Shown in pieces: positions 24,298 through 32,787 of a stretch of DNA of 64,000 nt. A model generated the notes under the pieces. The model saw only the letters and a list, made by a program, of their open reading frames with translations. It did no database searches and was not told where the DNA came from. Both the position numbers and the translations under genes were made by a program. This stretch comes from Sphingomonas sp. NFR04 (GTDB lineage: Bacteria; Pseudomonadota; Alphaproteobacteria; Sphingomonadales; Sphingomonadaceae): NCBI RefSeq assembly GCF_900114095.1, contig NZ_FORV01000008.1, forward strand, positions 62,001 through 126,000, in the 5' to 3' direction. Positions within the stretch are counted from its first letter, which is position 1. The number at the start of each line of letters is the position of its first letter.

Positions 24298-25196
24298 GTC
24301 CGCGCGGCCGTCAGCACGTCCGCCAGCAACCGGAAATCGCGCTCGCGGGGGGAAGCCTTGCGCCAGACCAGCGCAATGTTGCGCGAGGCATTCGCGGAAT
24401 CGAGCGGCCGCGCCTGCACCGAGGTGTGCTCCAGGATGCCCGCGTCCACCGCCATCTCCGGCAGCATGGTCACGCCCAACCCATTGTCGACCATCTGCAC
24501 CATGGTGTGCAGCGAGGTGCCGAGCATCGTCGCCTCGGCGCGCATCTCGGGACGGTTGCAGGCGGCCAGCGCATGGTCCTTCAGGCAGTGGCCGTCCTCG
24601 AGCATCAGCAGCCGGGTTTCGTCGATGGCGTTGGGATGGACCGCGCCGGTGGGATCCATCTCACCCTCGCGGAAGGCGACGAACAGCCGGTCGTCGAACA
24701 GCGGGGCGCTCTCCACGTCACCGCAGGAGAAGGGGAGGGCGAGCAGCACGCAATCGGTGCGGCCATGGCTCAGCGCCTCGCAGGCCTGGCCGCTGGTTTC
24801 CTCGCGCAGATAGAGCTTGAGGTCGGGATATTGCTGGCGGAGCCGCGGCAGGATGCGCGGCAGCAGGAACGGCGCGATCGTTGGGATCACGCTCATGCGC
24901 ATCTCGCCGGAAAGCGGTCGACCAGCGGCGCGGGCGAGATCGCCCAACTCGTCCGCCTCGCGCAGCACCCGTCGGGCCTTCTCGACGATCCGCTCGCCCA
25001 GCGGCGTGAAGCGCACCACCCGGCGGGTGCGCTCGACCAGCACGACGCCGATCAGCGTCTCCAGCTCGCGGATGCCGGCGGAGAGGGTGGACTGGGTGAC
25101 GAAGCACGCCTCCGCCGCGCGGCCGAAATGGCCGGCGTCGTTCAGCGCCACCAGATATTGCAGCTGCTTCAGGGTAGGGAGGTAGGTTTGCGCCAC
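24294..25196 (-). CDS. oxyR: Hydrogen-peroxide-sensing regulator OxyR
   Basis: LysR-type regulator of 300 residues. The winged helix is at LKQLQYLVALNDAGHFGRAAEACFVTQS. The redox pair Cys204 and Cys213 lies in LEDGHCLKDHALAAC, with the same nine-residue spacing as Cys199/Cys208 of E. coli OxyR. The GTG at 25196 follows GAGAGG and gives the normal length; an ATG at 25247 adds 17 residues unlike the family. It lies downstream of ahpC-ahpF on the same strand, its likely targets. Confidence 0.93.
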   Translation of the reverse strand: MAQTYLPTLKQLQYLVALNDAGHFGRAAEACFVTQSTLSAGIRELETLIGVVLVERTRRVVRFTPLGERIVEKARRVLREADELGDLARAAGRPLSGEMRMSVIPTIAPFLLPRILPRLRQQYPDLKLYLREETSGQACEALSHGRTDCVLLALPFSCGDVESAPLFDDRLFVAFREGEMDPTGAVHPNAIDETRLLMLEDGHCLKDHALAACNRPEMRAEATMLGTSLHTMVQMVDNGLGVTMLPEMAVDAGILEHTSVQARPLDSANASRNIALVWRKASPRERDFRLLADVLTAART

Positions 25197-25262
25197 TGAT
25201 CGCCTCTCTCGATTGTCGAGCGGGTATATAGTGGCTGTATCGAACATGGGAAGCGAATAGCC

Positions 25263-25295
25263 GCTCCCCCGGACGCGCGAGGCGACCGGGGGAGC
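25263..25295 (-). terminator. Terminator-like hairpin after ahpF
   Basis: GCTCCCCCGG and CCGGGGGAGC form a perfect ten-base stem with a 13-base loop, nine bases past the ahpF stop. There is no T-run, so it may be weak. Confidence 0.45.
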
Positions 25296-25303
25296 GCAGG
25301 GGC

Positions 25304-26884
25304 TCAGGCGGCAACAGCCTGAAGTTCTTCTTCCGGCAGGCGGATCATGTAATCGAAGGCCGAGAGCGCCGCGGTCGAACCCGCGCCCATCGCGATCACG
25401 ATCTGCTTGTAGGGCACGGTGGTGCAGTCGCCCGCCGCGAAGATGCCGGGCTGGCTGGTCTCGCCGCGTGCGTCGATCTCGATCTCGCCGCGATTGGTGA
25501 GCGCCACCGCGTCCTTCAGCCACTCTGTGTTGGGCACGAGGCCGATCTGGACGAAGATGCCTTCCAGTTCGATGTCATGCTCGGTGCCGCTGTTGCGGTC
25601 CTTGTAGCTGAGGCCCGAGACCTTCTCGCCGTCGCCATTGACCTTGGTGGTCATCGCCGAGGTGAGGATCTTGACGTTGGGCAGGCTGGCGAGCTTGCGC
25701 TGCAGCACCGCGTCGGCGCGGAGCTGGCTGTCATACTCGATCAGCGTGACGTGCGCGACGATGCCGGCCAGGTCGATCGCCGCCTCGACACCCGAGTTGC
25801 CGCCGCCGATCACCGCGACGCGCTTGCCCTTGAACAGCGGGCCGTCGCAGTGCGGGCAATAGGCCACGCCCTTGTTCTTATAGTCGTCCTCGCCCGGCAC
25901 GTTCATCTGCCGCCACCGCGCGCCGGTGGAGAGGATGATCGCCTTGGCCTTCAGGCTCGCACCATTGGCCAGCACCACTTCGTGCAGGCCGCCTTCGCGC
26001 TTCGCCGGGATCAGCTTCTCGGCGCGCTGCAGGTTCATGACGTCGACGTCATAGTCCTTCACATGCTGCTCGAGCTGCGCGGCGAGCTTCGGGCCCTCCG
26101 TGTGCGACACCGAGATGAAGTTCTCGATGCCCATGGTGTCGAGCACCTGGCCGCCGAAACGCTCGGCTGCGACGCCGACACGGATGCCCTTGCGCGCGGT
26201 GTAGATCGCCGCCGCGGCCCCTGCCGGACCACCGCCGACGACGAGCACGTCGAACGGGTCCTTGCTCTTGATCTTCTCGGCCGCGCGGGCTTCGGCGCCG
26301 GTGTCGATCTTGGCGACGATCTGCTCCAGGTCCATCCGGCCCGAGGCGAAGGGTTCGCCGTTCAGGTACACGGTCGGCACGGCCATGATCTTGCGGCCTT
26401 CGACCTCTTCCTTGAACAGCGCGCCGTCGATCGCGACGTGGCGGATATTGGGGTTGAGCACCGCCATCAGGTTCAGCGCCTGCACCACGTCCGGGCAGTT
26501 CTGGCACGACAGCGAGAAATAGGTCTCGAAGGTGAAATCGCCCTCGATGTTGCGGACCTGCTCGATCAGCTCCTGCGCCGCCTTGCTCGGGTGGCCGCCG
26601 ACCTGGAGCAGCGCCAGCACCAGGCTGGTGAACTCATGGCCCATCGGGATGCCGGCGAAGCGCACGCCGATATCGGTGCCCTTGCGGCGGATCATGAAGC
26701 TGGGCTTGCGCTTGTCGTCGGCGTGGACGAGGTCGATCTTGTCGGAAAGCGCGGCGATGGCCGCCAGCAGCTCGCCCAGCTCGCGCGACTTGGCGTCTTC
26801 GCCAAGGCTGGCGACGAGCTCGATCGGCTCGCGGATGTTCACGAGATAGCCCTTGAGCTGCTGCGTCAGATTGGCGTCGAGCAT
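25304..26884 (-). CDS. ahpF: Alkyl hydroperoxide reductase subunit F
   Basis: Flavoprotein disulfide reductase that recharges AhpC with NADH. The 526-residue protein has an N-terminal tandem thioredoxin fold with the CQNC redox centre at 127-130, then FAD-binding VLVVGGGPAGAAAA and NAD-binding VAVIGGGNSGVEAA motifs, and the thioredoxin-reductase-like CPHC centre. Start ATG 26884 gives the canonical MLDANLTQQLK. A strong hairpin separates it from ahpC. Confidence 0.97.
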   Translation of the reverse strand: MLDANLTQQLKGYLVNIREPIELVASLGEDAKSRELGELLAAIAALSDKIDLVHADDKRKPSFMIRRKGTDIGVRFAGIPMGHEFTSLVLALLQVGGHPSKAAQELIEQVRNIEGDFTFETYFSLSCQNCPDVVQALNLMAVLNPNIRHVAIDGALFKEEVEGRKIMAVPTVYLNGEPFASGRMDLEQIVAKIDTGAEARAAEKIKSKDPFDVLVVGGGPAGAAAAIYTARKGIRVGVAAERFGGQVLDTMGIENFISVSHTEGPKLAAQLEQHVKDYDVDVMNLQRAEKLIPAKREGGLHEVVLANGASLKAKAIILSTGARWRQMNVPGEDDYKNKGVAYCPHCDGPLFKGKRVAVIGGGNSGVEAAIDLAGIVAHVTLIEYDSQLRADAVLQRKLASLPNVKILTSAMTTKVNGDGEKVSGLSYKDRNSGTEHDIELEGIFVQIGLVPNTEWLKDAVALTNRGEIEIDARGETSQPGIFAAGDCTTVPYKQIVIAMGAGSTAALSAFDYMIRLPEEELQAVAA

Positions 26885-26913
26885 GGGAAAACTCCTGTAT
26901 CTTCTACTAAAAC

Positions 26914-26946
26914 GACCCGGAGCGGAGGGGGGATCCGCTCCGGGTC
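26914..26946 (-). terminator. Intrinsic terminator between ahpC and ahpF
   Basis: On the minus strand GACCCGGAGCGGA pairs perfectly with TCCGCTCCGGGTC (13 base pairs, seven-base loop), followed by GTTTTAG. It is about 30 bases before the ahpF start, so it could terminate most ahpC transcripts. Two further hairpins lie nearer ahpC, at 26952-26984 and 26996-27014. Confidence 0.6.
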
Positions 26947-27024
26947 GCAACCGGCGCCCGCAAGGGGGGCAGGGGCGGGCGCCGTAACCTTTAGTCCTCC
27001 CCTTACAGGGGAGGATGGTCTGCC

Positions 27025-27588
27025 TTAGATCTTGCCGACCAGGTCGAGCGACGGCGCGAGGGTCTCGGCGCCTTCTTCCCACTTGGCGGGGCAGACTTCG
27101 CCCGGGTGGGCGGCGACATACTGTGCGGCCTTGATCTTGCGGAGCAGTTCCTGGGCGTTACGGCCAACGCCTTCCGAAGTGATCTCCATGATCTGGATCA
27201 CGCCGTCCGGGTCCACCACGAAGGTGCCGCGGTCGGCCAGGCCCTGGCCCGCACGCAGAACGTCGAAGTTGTTCGAGATGGTGTGGTTCTGGTCGCCGAG
27301 CATGTAATAGTTGATCTTGCCGATCGCGGGCGAGGTGTCGTGCCACGCCTTGTGGCTGAAGTGCGTGTCGGTCGAGACCGAGTAGACTTCAACGCCCATG
27401 CCCTGCAGGGTCGGGTAGATATCGGCCAGGTCTTCCAGTTCGGTCGGGCACACGAAGGTGAAGTCGGCCGGGTAGAAGAAGAAGACCGCCCACTTGCCCT
27501 TCACGTCGGCGTCGGTGACTTCGACGAACTTGCCTTCCTTGTAGGCCTGTGCGGTGAACGGCTTGATGGTGCTGCCGATAAGAGCCAT
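27025..27588 (-). CDS. ahpC: Alkyl hydroperoxide reductase subunit C (peroxiredoxin)
   Basis: Typical 2-Cys peroxiredoxin of 187 residues that reduces hydrogen peroxide and organic peroxides. Peroxidatic Cys47 is in FTFVCPTE and resolving Cys166 in GEVCPAKW. Start ATG 27588 gives MALIGSTIKPF and follows GGAGGAAC. It heads the ahpC-ahpF-oxyR array; a 21-base inverted repeat about 100 bases upstream could be the OxyR site. Confidence 0.97.
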   Translation of the reverse strand: MALIGSTIKPFTAQAYKEGKFVEVTDADVKGKWAVFFFYPADFTFVCPTELEDLADIYPTLQGMGVEVYSVSTDTHFSHKAWHDTSPAIGKINYYMLGDQNHTISNNFDVLRAGQGLADRGTFVVDPDGVIQIMEITSEGVGRNAQELLRKIKAAQYVAAHPGEVCPAKWEEGAETLAPSLDLVGKI

Positions 27589-27680
27589 GAGTCTTGTTCC
27601 TCCAGAACGGGGGTTGCTGTTGCGAACCCGGATATAGGGGGCGGAGTCGCCGATGGGAAATTGGAAGACCCGCTTGGGGT

Positions 27681-27701
27681 GATCGAGTGCGTCACTCAAT
27701 C
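27681..27701 (-). promoter_or_regulatory. Candidate OxyR site upstream of ahpC
   Basis: GATCGAGTG-CGT-CACTCAATC is an inverted repeat with one mismatch, 93-113 bases before the ahpC start, with a further GATTTTAATC beside it. Size and position fit a LysR-type activator site. The regulator is inferred from the adjacent oxyR. Confidence 0.4.
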
Positions 27702-28014
27702 GCGCGATTTTAATCGAATCGGGCGGAGTAGATGGTTGCGCTGGGCCGGGAGGCCGGAACAGGTGCAGCCTGCCGCTGCCTTCGCTGCAGAGATAGCTGC
27801 AGGCTCGGAAGCGCGCGCTCGCAGAACTGCGTCCCGAACCCGGCGGCGAGCATGATCCTTGCCAGGATCGACATCGAAGCGGGTTTCGCGGGTGCGCCAA
27901 CATGGCTGGCCGGCTGCCCATCCGGGCCGTCTATCGGGAAGGAAGCAGCACTTCCTTGCGCGAGGGCATGTTTCGGTCGGCAACACGCTACAGCCCGTTG
28001 CCTGAAACGCGGCG
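27702..28014. other. Unassigned region between ahpC and an acyltransferase gene
   Basis: The 426-base gap between ahpC and the next gene holds the ahpC promoter at one end. In the remainder I see no convincing gene: open frames exist on both strands but none has a good ribosome site or recognisable product. It could hold gene remnants. Confidence 0.4.
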
Positions 28015-29241
28015 TCAGGCGGCGACGGTTGGCGCCACCGAATCACGATCGGTGTTGGGCACTGCCTCGACTATGGCCGGTTGAACGCCCCCTCCCTGGC
28101 GCGAAAGCCATCGGCGCGAGGCGTCCCGCGCGGGAGTCTCGATCCAGCGATAGCTAAGCGCGGACACAAGGACGACGATACCGAGCACGGCGAACGCCAT
28201 CAGATCGGGCGCGAACGTAAGGATCTTCAACGTGCCGCTGCCGCTGAAGCGCGTCTCCACCAGCGGGTGGTGCAGCATTTTGCCGGCCAGCGAAAGCACG
28301 TCCAGCGTCCGCGCGACCACCAGCGTGTGGACCATGTAGATCGAATAGGAGAGGGTGCCGAGCAGCACGAAAAAACGAAGCTTGAGCAAGCGGCTGACAA
28401 GGCCCTGTTCGGCCGAGAACAGGATTACGGTCGCGGCAAACAGCAGAGGGGCGAGGATCGGGACGGCGCCCGCCGCGACCATCGCGACGCACCCCGCCGC
28501 CGCGACGAGTTCCAGCGCGGTGGCCAGCGCCAGCCCCAGCGACGGCGCGCGTACCGCCGCGACCAGCATCCACGCGAGTACGCCCAGCGAGAAGCCGAGG
28601 ATGCAGCGCGCAAGGGCATAGGCGGTCGCCGGGTCCCAGGCCGATGGGCCGCCAAGCGCCAGCACCAGCCCTGCCGCGGTGGCCAATCCCACTGCCATCG
28701 GCGCGGTCCGGCGGGGAAAGGCGCGGAAGAGCAGGGCGACCAGCAGGTAGGTCCATACTTCCGCGGCGATGCTCCAGCTCGGCCCGTTCCAGACGATCGA
28801 GGGGAATCCGCAGAAAATCTGTACGAGCGCGAGCGAGCCCACGAGTTCGCTCAGGGTGCGCGGATCGGAGAAGGGGGTGCGGCTGCTCAGGCCTGCGGTT
28901 CCCAGCACCGAGCCGGCCAGCTCGAGCGCGACGAACAGCGCAAGGATCGCCAGATGGAGCGGATAGACCCTGCCGAGGCGCAGCAGCATGAATTTGCGGA
29001 TCGGATAGCCGGCACGCAGCCGATCAAGATAACCGCAAGAAATCACGAAGCCGCTGAGAACAAAGAAAAAATCCACGAACATCCAGCTATTGCGCACGAG
29101 GCCGGAGTTGGTGATGCCGCCGGTGGAGTGAAGGTGGAACAGGACGATCATGCAGGCGCAGATGCCACGCAGGCTGTCGAGCGCCAGGAAGCGTGCTCGA
29201 ACCGCATGCGCGGCTGTGCGGCTGGAGAGTCCCTCCACCAT
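28015..29241 (-). CDS. Acyltransferase-3 family membrane protein
   Basis: A 408-residue polytopic protein of the OafA/NodX type, which O-acylates surface glycans or other exported molecules. The N-terminal RFLALDSLRGICACMIVLFHLH carries the family histidine after LRG. SWMFVDFFFVLSGFVIS, the conserved WSIAAEVWTYLL and a late LGTLSYSIYMVHTLVV complete the pattern. Start ATG 29241. The acceptor is unknown. A second family member follows on the same strand after a 128-base gap. Confidence 0.88.
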   Translation of the reverse strand: MVEGLSSRTAAHAVRARFLALDSLRGICACMIVLFHLHSTGGITNSGLVRNSWMFVDFFFVLSGFVISCGYLDRLRAGYPIRKFMLLRLGRVYPLHLAILALFVALELAGSVLGTAGLSSRTPFSDPRTLSELVGSLALVQIFCGFPSIVWNGPSWSIAAEVWTYLLVALLFRAFPRRTAPMAVGLATAAGLVLALGGPSAWDPATAYALARCILGFSLGVLAWMLVAAVRAPSLGLALATALELVAAAGCVAMVAAGAVPILAPLLFAATVILFSAEQGLVSRLLKLRFFVLLGTLSYSIYMVHTLVVARTLDVLSLAGKMLHHPLVETRFSGSGTLKILTFAPDLMAFAVLGIVVLVSALSYRWIETPARDASRRWLSRQGGGVQPAIVEAVPNTDRDSVAPTVAA

Positions 29242-29369
29242 CGAATTTCGCCCCCTGATGTCCGTGTTTTGCCCGGGCGGCTTAACATTTTAATCTTTTG
29301 AGTGGAATAGATACTGCGACCGCAAGGACCGTGCATTTCGGGACGGCGGTCGCGTATGGCGCGGCGCTG

Positions 29370-30578
29370 TCAGGGCGCGGTTGCCGGAGCGGGCGACCCG
29401 GCGGGGCGCAGCCGCTCGCCGAGCCGCTTGCCGAATCGCCAGGCCGGGCGTTCGATCAGCAGATAGGTCGCCGCCGTGACCAGCACGATCATCGCCGCCA
29501 GCACCGGGATCAGCAGCGGCAGCGCCGCCAGTGGCAGGCTCCGCACGATCGAGCTTGCATCGACGAACAGCAGGTTCAGCAGGATGCCGTGCAGCAGATA
29601 GATGCCGAAGGAGATTTCACCCACCACCGCCGCGCCGGGCAGCGAGAAGATGCCGCCGAAGCGGTTTCCGGCCGCGACACAGCAGAAGAAGAAGGCGAAG
29701 GCGAAGAAGGCGGGGCTGAGCGCATGGTGGGTCAGGGTGACCGCGGGGATCATCGCCAGCGTGGCAAGGATCGCGGCGGGGCGGGAGGCGAGCCAGCGCC
29801 GGATGGCCTCGCGGGCGCAGAGCTCATAGGTCAGCATCCCCGCGGCGAAGAGCGGCCAGAAGGTCGGCATGTTCCCGCCGACGTGCGCGACGTTGGCGAC
29901 AGCGCCCACCGCCAGCACCAGCAGCGGCACGATCCAGCTCGGCAGCTTGGCCAGCTTGGCGACCTGCAGCCCCAGCGCCACCGCGGGCAGCAGGAACAGG
30001 TAGAACAGCCATTCCTGCCACAGCGACCACAGGACCAGTGCATTGACGCGCCCGCTGTCGGCATAGCCCAGGATCGGCACCTCGCGGTGCGCGCTGATCC
30101 ATTCGAGCGCGGCGCGGGCGTAGCTGGCGCCCGGGCGGGCGCCGGTCCGCAGCGCGATCACCAGCGAAATCAGCAGGAACGACACCGCGACGAGCGGCAC
30201 GATGCGGAAGAAGCGGCCGATATAGACTTTCGGCCAGAAGACATGGCCGATCCCCTTGAGCGCGGTGGGATAGAAGACCAGCCCGGTGATCATGAAGAAC
30301 AGCGCCACCGCGCCGGCGCCGAGCTGGTTGACAAAGGGCAGGTCGGCCGCGGACCAGGGCTGGCCGTACACGACGACATGCGTCCAGATCCAGAAATGGT
30401 GGCTGAGCACTGAGAGCGCGAGGAAGCCGCGCAGTCCGTCGATATTGCCGAAGCGCGGTCCCTTGGGCACCGGGAAGCCGCTCCGCCGCAGTGCGCCGCC
30501 CACCACCACCGCGACGACAAGGGAAGCGACGTAGAAGAAGAGGAAGCTCAGGGTGAAGGCGTCGACCGGCAGACTCAC
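29370..30578 (-). CDS. Acyltransferase-3 family membrane protein
   Basis: A 402-residue polytopic protein of the same superfamily as its neighbour. Motifs are FGNIDGLRGFLALSVLSHHFWIW near residue 43 and VGEISFGIYLLHGILL near the C-terminus, with about ten hydrophobic segments. An extra N-terminal membrane helix (TLSFLFFYVASLVVAVVVGG) precedes the catalytic histidines. Start is a GTG after AGAGG; the perfect palindrome AGGTTAACCT lies at 30581-30590, three bases upstream. Substrate unknown. Confidence 0.85.
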   Translation of the reverse strand: MSLPVDAFTLSFLFFYVASLVVAVVVGGALRRSGFPVPKGPRFGNIDGLRGFLALSVLSHHFWIWTHVVVYGQPWSAADLPFVNQLGAGAVALFFMITGLVFYPTALKGIGHVFWPKVYIGRFFRIVPLVAVSFLLISLVIALRTGARPGASYARAALEWISAHREVPILGYADSGRVNALVLWSLWQEWLFYLFLLPAVALGLQVAKLAKLPSWIVPLLVLAVGAVANVAHVGGNMPTFWPLFAAGMLTYELCAREAIRRWLASRPAAILATLAMIPAVTLTHHALSPAFFAFAFFFCCVAAGNRFGGIFSLPGAAVVGEISFGIYLLHGILLNLLFVDASSIVRSLPLAALPLLIPVLAAMIVLVTAATYLLIERPAWRFGKRLGERLRPAGSPAPATAP

Positions 30579-30661
30579 GTAGGTTAACCTCTTTCACGGC
30601 GTAGCGGCCGTCGCTACCACGCAGCGACCGGCTTTGCACGCCTTGCGCTGCAGCAATGCGT

Positions 30662-31435
30662 TCAGGCGAGCGCGCGATAGAGGCTGAACGCGCTGGTCGC
30701 GGTCAGCACGATGCCGACCAGGCTGAGCAGCAGCCGCACCGGCATGCGCTTGGCGAACATCGCCCCGAACGGTGCCGCCACCACCCCGCCGATCAGCAGC
30801 CCCAGCACGGGATGCCAGAAGTCTGGGGTGAAGCCCCGCGCGCCGATATGGAACAGGAAGGTCGCCGAGATGGTGAGCGTCAGGAAGAATTCGGTGGTGT
30901 TCACCGTGCCGATCGTCGTGCGCGGCTGCGCGCCCTGGACCAGCAGGTTGCTCGTCACCACCGGCCCCCAGCCGCCGCCGCCCGCCGCGTCGAGGAACCC
31001 GCCGGCAAGGCCCAGCGGCTCGACGATCCTCGGCTCGCGCTGGTGCGGGGCAAAGCGGATCGCGCGGAACAGCAGATACAGCCCGATCGCCGACAGATAG
31101 GCCATCACGAACGGCCGGGTCACCGAGGCGTCGAGCGTGGTCAGCACATAGGCGCCGAGCACACCGCCAAGGATGCCGGGGATCAGCAGCCGTGCGAACA
31201 GCCGCCAGTCCACGTTGCGGTGCAGGACATGGCTGAGCCCGGAGACTCCGGTGGTCATCGTCTCGACCAGGTGGACGCCGGCCGAGGCGGTGGCAGGGGC
31301 GATGCCCAGCACGCTTACCAGCAAGGTGCTCGAAATCACCCCGAAGGCCATGCCGAGCGCGCCGTCCACTAGCTGGGCGGCGAAACCGACGGCGACATAG
31401 GGCAGCATTTCGGCGAGCGTGATTCCGGCGAACAT
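30662..31435 (-). CDS. TauE/SafE (TSUP) family sulfite/sulfonate exporter-like permease
   Basis: A 257-residue inner-membrane protein with about eight hydrophobic segments. The two-repeat TSUP layout is visible: VGFAAQLVDGALGMAFGVISS near residue 15 and GLAGGFLDAAGGGGWGPVVTSNLL near residue 142. Members move sulfite, organosulfonates or sulfoacetate. It is divergent from cysE, which supports a link to sulfur metabolism. Confidence 0.87.
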   Translation of the reverse strand: MFAGITLAEMLPYVAVGFAAQLVDGALGMAFGVISSTLLVSVLGIAPATASAGVHLVETMTTGVSGLSHVLHRNVDWRLFARLLIPGILGGVLGAYVLTTLDASVTRPFVMAYLSAIGLYLLFRAIRFAPHQREPRIVEPLGLAGGFLDAAGGGGWGPVVTSNLLVQGAQPRTTIGTVNTTEFFLTLTISATFLFHIGARGFTPDFWHPVLGLLIGGVVAAPFGAMFAKRMPVRLLLSLVGIVLTATSAFSLYRALA

Positions 31436-31590
31436 CCATGCCCCTGTTGCGGCGGTAGGCCCCTCGAAATGGCGGGTTCCGGGAAATCCTACAAGCCCGA
31501 TAGTGTATGATCGGGACGGGGGTTGGGTGGAGCCATGCTGGAAATTCCGGGCATGCTCCCCTATTTTGCCTGCTGCAAAGGGGTCCGGCC

Positions 31591-32280
31591 ATGTACCAGC
31601 GTCTCAAGCGCTATCTCGATTCGATCCATGCGCGCGATCCCGCGCCACGCAGCCGGCTGGAAATCCTGCTCTATCCGGGCGTCTGGGCGCTCGGCTATCA
31701 CCGCATCGCGCATGCGCTGTTCCGCCGCCGCTTCTTCTTCCTCGCCCGGCTGGTCAACCACTGGTCGCGCTGGATGACGGCGATCGACATCCATCCGGGT
31801 GCGACGATCGGGCATAATTTCTTCATCGACCATGGCTTCGTCGTGATCGGCGAGACCGCGACCATCGGCGACAACGTCACCATCTACCAGTGCGTGACGC
31901 TGGGCGGCACCAGCCCGGACAATGGCGTGGGCGGCAAGCGCCACCCGACGCTGCTCGACGGCGTGATCATCGGCTCCGGCGCGCAGGTGCTGGGCCCGAT
32001 CACGGTGGGCGAGCGGGCGCGGATCGGCGCCAATGCGGTAGTCACCAAGGATGTCGCGCCCGGCGCGGTGATGGTGGGCATACCCGCCAAGCCGACATTG
32101 GTCGAGGCGGTGACCTGGCAGAAGGATTTCGTGCCCTATGGCACGCCGTGCAGCGACGTGTTCGACCCCTCCAGTCAGAAGCTCGAGCTGATGCGCTGCG
32201 AGCTGGACACGCTGCGCAAGCGGCTCGACGCGATGATCGCCGAGCGCGAGGCCGAGGCCGAACGGCGCGACCGGGCCTGA
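31591..32280 (+). CDS. cysE: Serine O-acetyltransferase (EpsC-type CysE)
   Basis: Makes O-acetylserine, the carbon skeleton for cysteine. The 229-residue protein lacks the long N-terminal part of E. coli CysE and matches the EpsC group. The left-handed beta-helix hexapeptide repeats are clear (IDIHPGATIGHNFFIDHG with the active-site histidine, then YQCVTLGGTSPDNGVGGKRHP). The C-terminal helix (KLELMRCELDTLRKRLDAMIAER) is a probable coiled coil. Start ATG 31591. The next gene starts on the last base of its stop. Confidence 0.92.
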   Translation: MYQRLKRYLDSIHARDPAPRSRLEILLYPGVWALGYHRIAHALFRRRFFFLARLVNHWSRWMTAIDIHPGATIGHNFFIDHGFVVIGETATIGDNVTIYQCVTLGGTSPDNGVGGKRHPTLLDGVIIGSGAQVLGPITVGERARIGANAVVTKDVAPGAVMVGIPAKPTLVEAVTWQKDFVPYGTPCSDVFDPSSQKLELMRCELDTLRKRLDAMIAEREAEAERRDRA

Positions 32281-32618
32281 TGGGAACCGTCACCCCGCTT
32301 CCCCTCGCGCGTCCCGAGCAGGTCGGCTTCGATCGCCTCGAACTCAACCGGATCCTCGATCTCTACGGCCGCATGGTCGCCGCCGGGCATTGGCGCGACT
32401 ATGCGATGCAGTTCGAGAAGGACTTCGCCGCCTTCGCCGCCTTCCGCCGCGCCGCCGAGCGGCCCGAATATCGCATCGAGAAGCGACCGTCCCTGCGCAA
32501 TCGCCAAGGGATGTGGGCGCTGGTCAACGAGAGCGGGGCGGTGCTCAAGCGCGGGCATGAACTCGGCCCGGTGCTGGCCCCGGTCGAGCGCCGGCTGATG
32601 AAGCTGGTCGAAGAATAG
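32280..32618 (+). CDS. DUF2794 domain-containing protein
   Basis: A 112-residue cytoplasmic protein of the DUF2794 family, common in alphaproteobacteria and without known function. Recognisable segments are LNRILDLYGRMVAAGHWRDYAMQF and the basic, aromatic YRIEKRPSLRNRQGMWALVN. TGATG overlap with cysE suggests coupled translation. Confidence 0.85.
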   Translation: MGTVTPLPLARPEQVGFDRLELNRILDLYGRMVAAGHWRDYAMQFEKDFAAFAAFRRAAERPEYRIEKRPSLRNRQGMWALVNESGAVLKRGHELGPVLAPVERRLMKLVEE

Positions 32619-32787
32619 GCTAGCCGCACCCTTTCGCCGATTTCCCGCATCCGTCCCCGTCCGGGATTGCTGCGATGCGGTACGTCAAACGCCCCATGGC
32701 GGCGCATGCCGTTTCCCCAAACTCTGCGGGCACAAGCCAGCCGCACCTAGTGGCGGCCAGGGACCAAAGCAGAAAAAGGGGGCTAGG

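Noticed and set aside
25197..25247. Upstream ATG for oxyR at 25247
   Set aside because: Adds 17 residues unlike other OxyR proteins and lies in the promoter-like region; the GTG at 25196 has a good ribosome site.
25577..27028. Long plus-strand open frame across ahpF
   Set aside because: Its translation has no recognisable domain, while the opposite strand is a complete AhpF.
27732..28157. Plus-strand open frame upstream of ahpC
   Set aside because: Cysteine/arginine-rich translation with no domain, no ribosome site, and it runs antisense into the acyltransferase gene.
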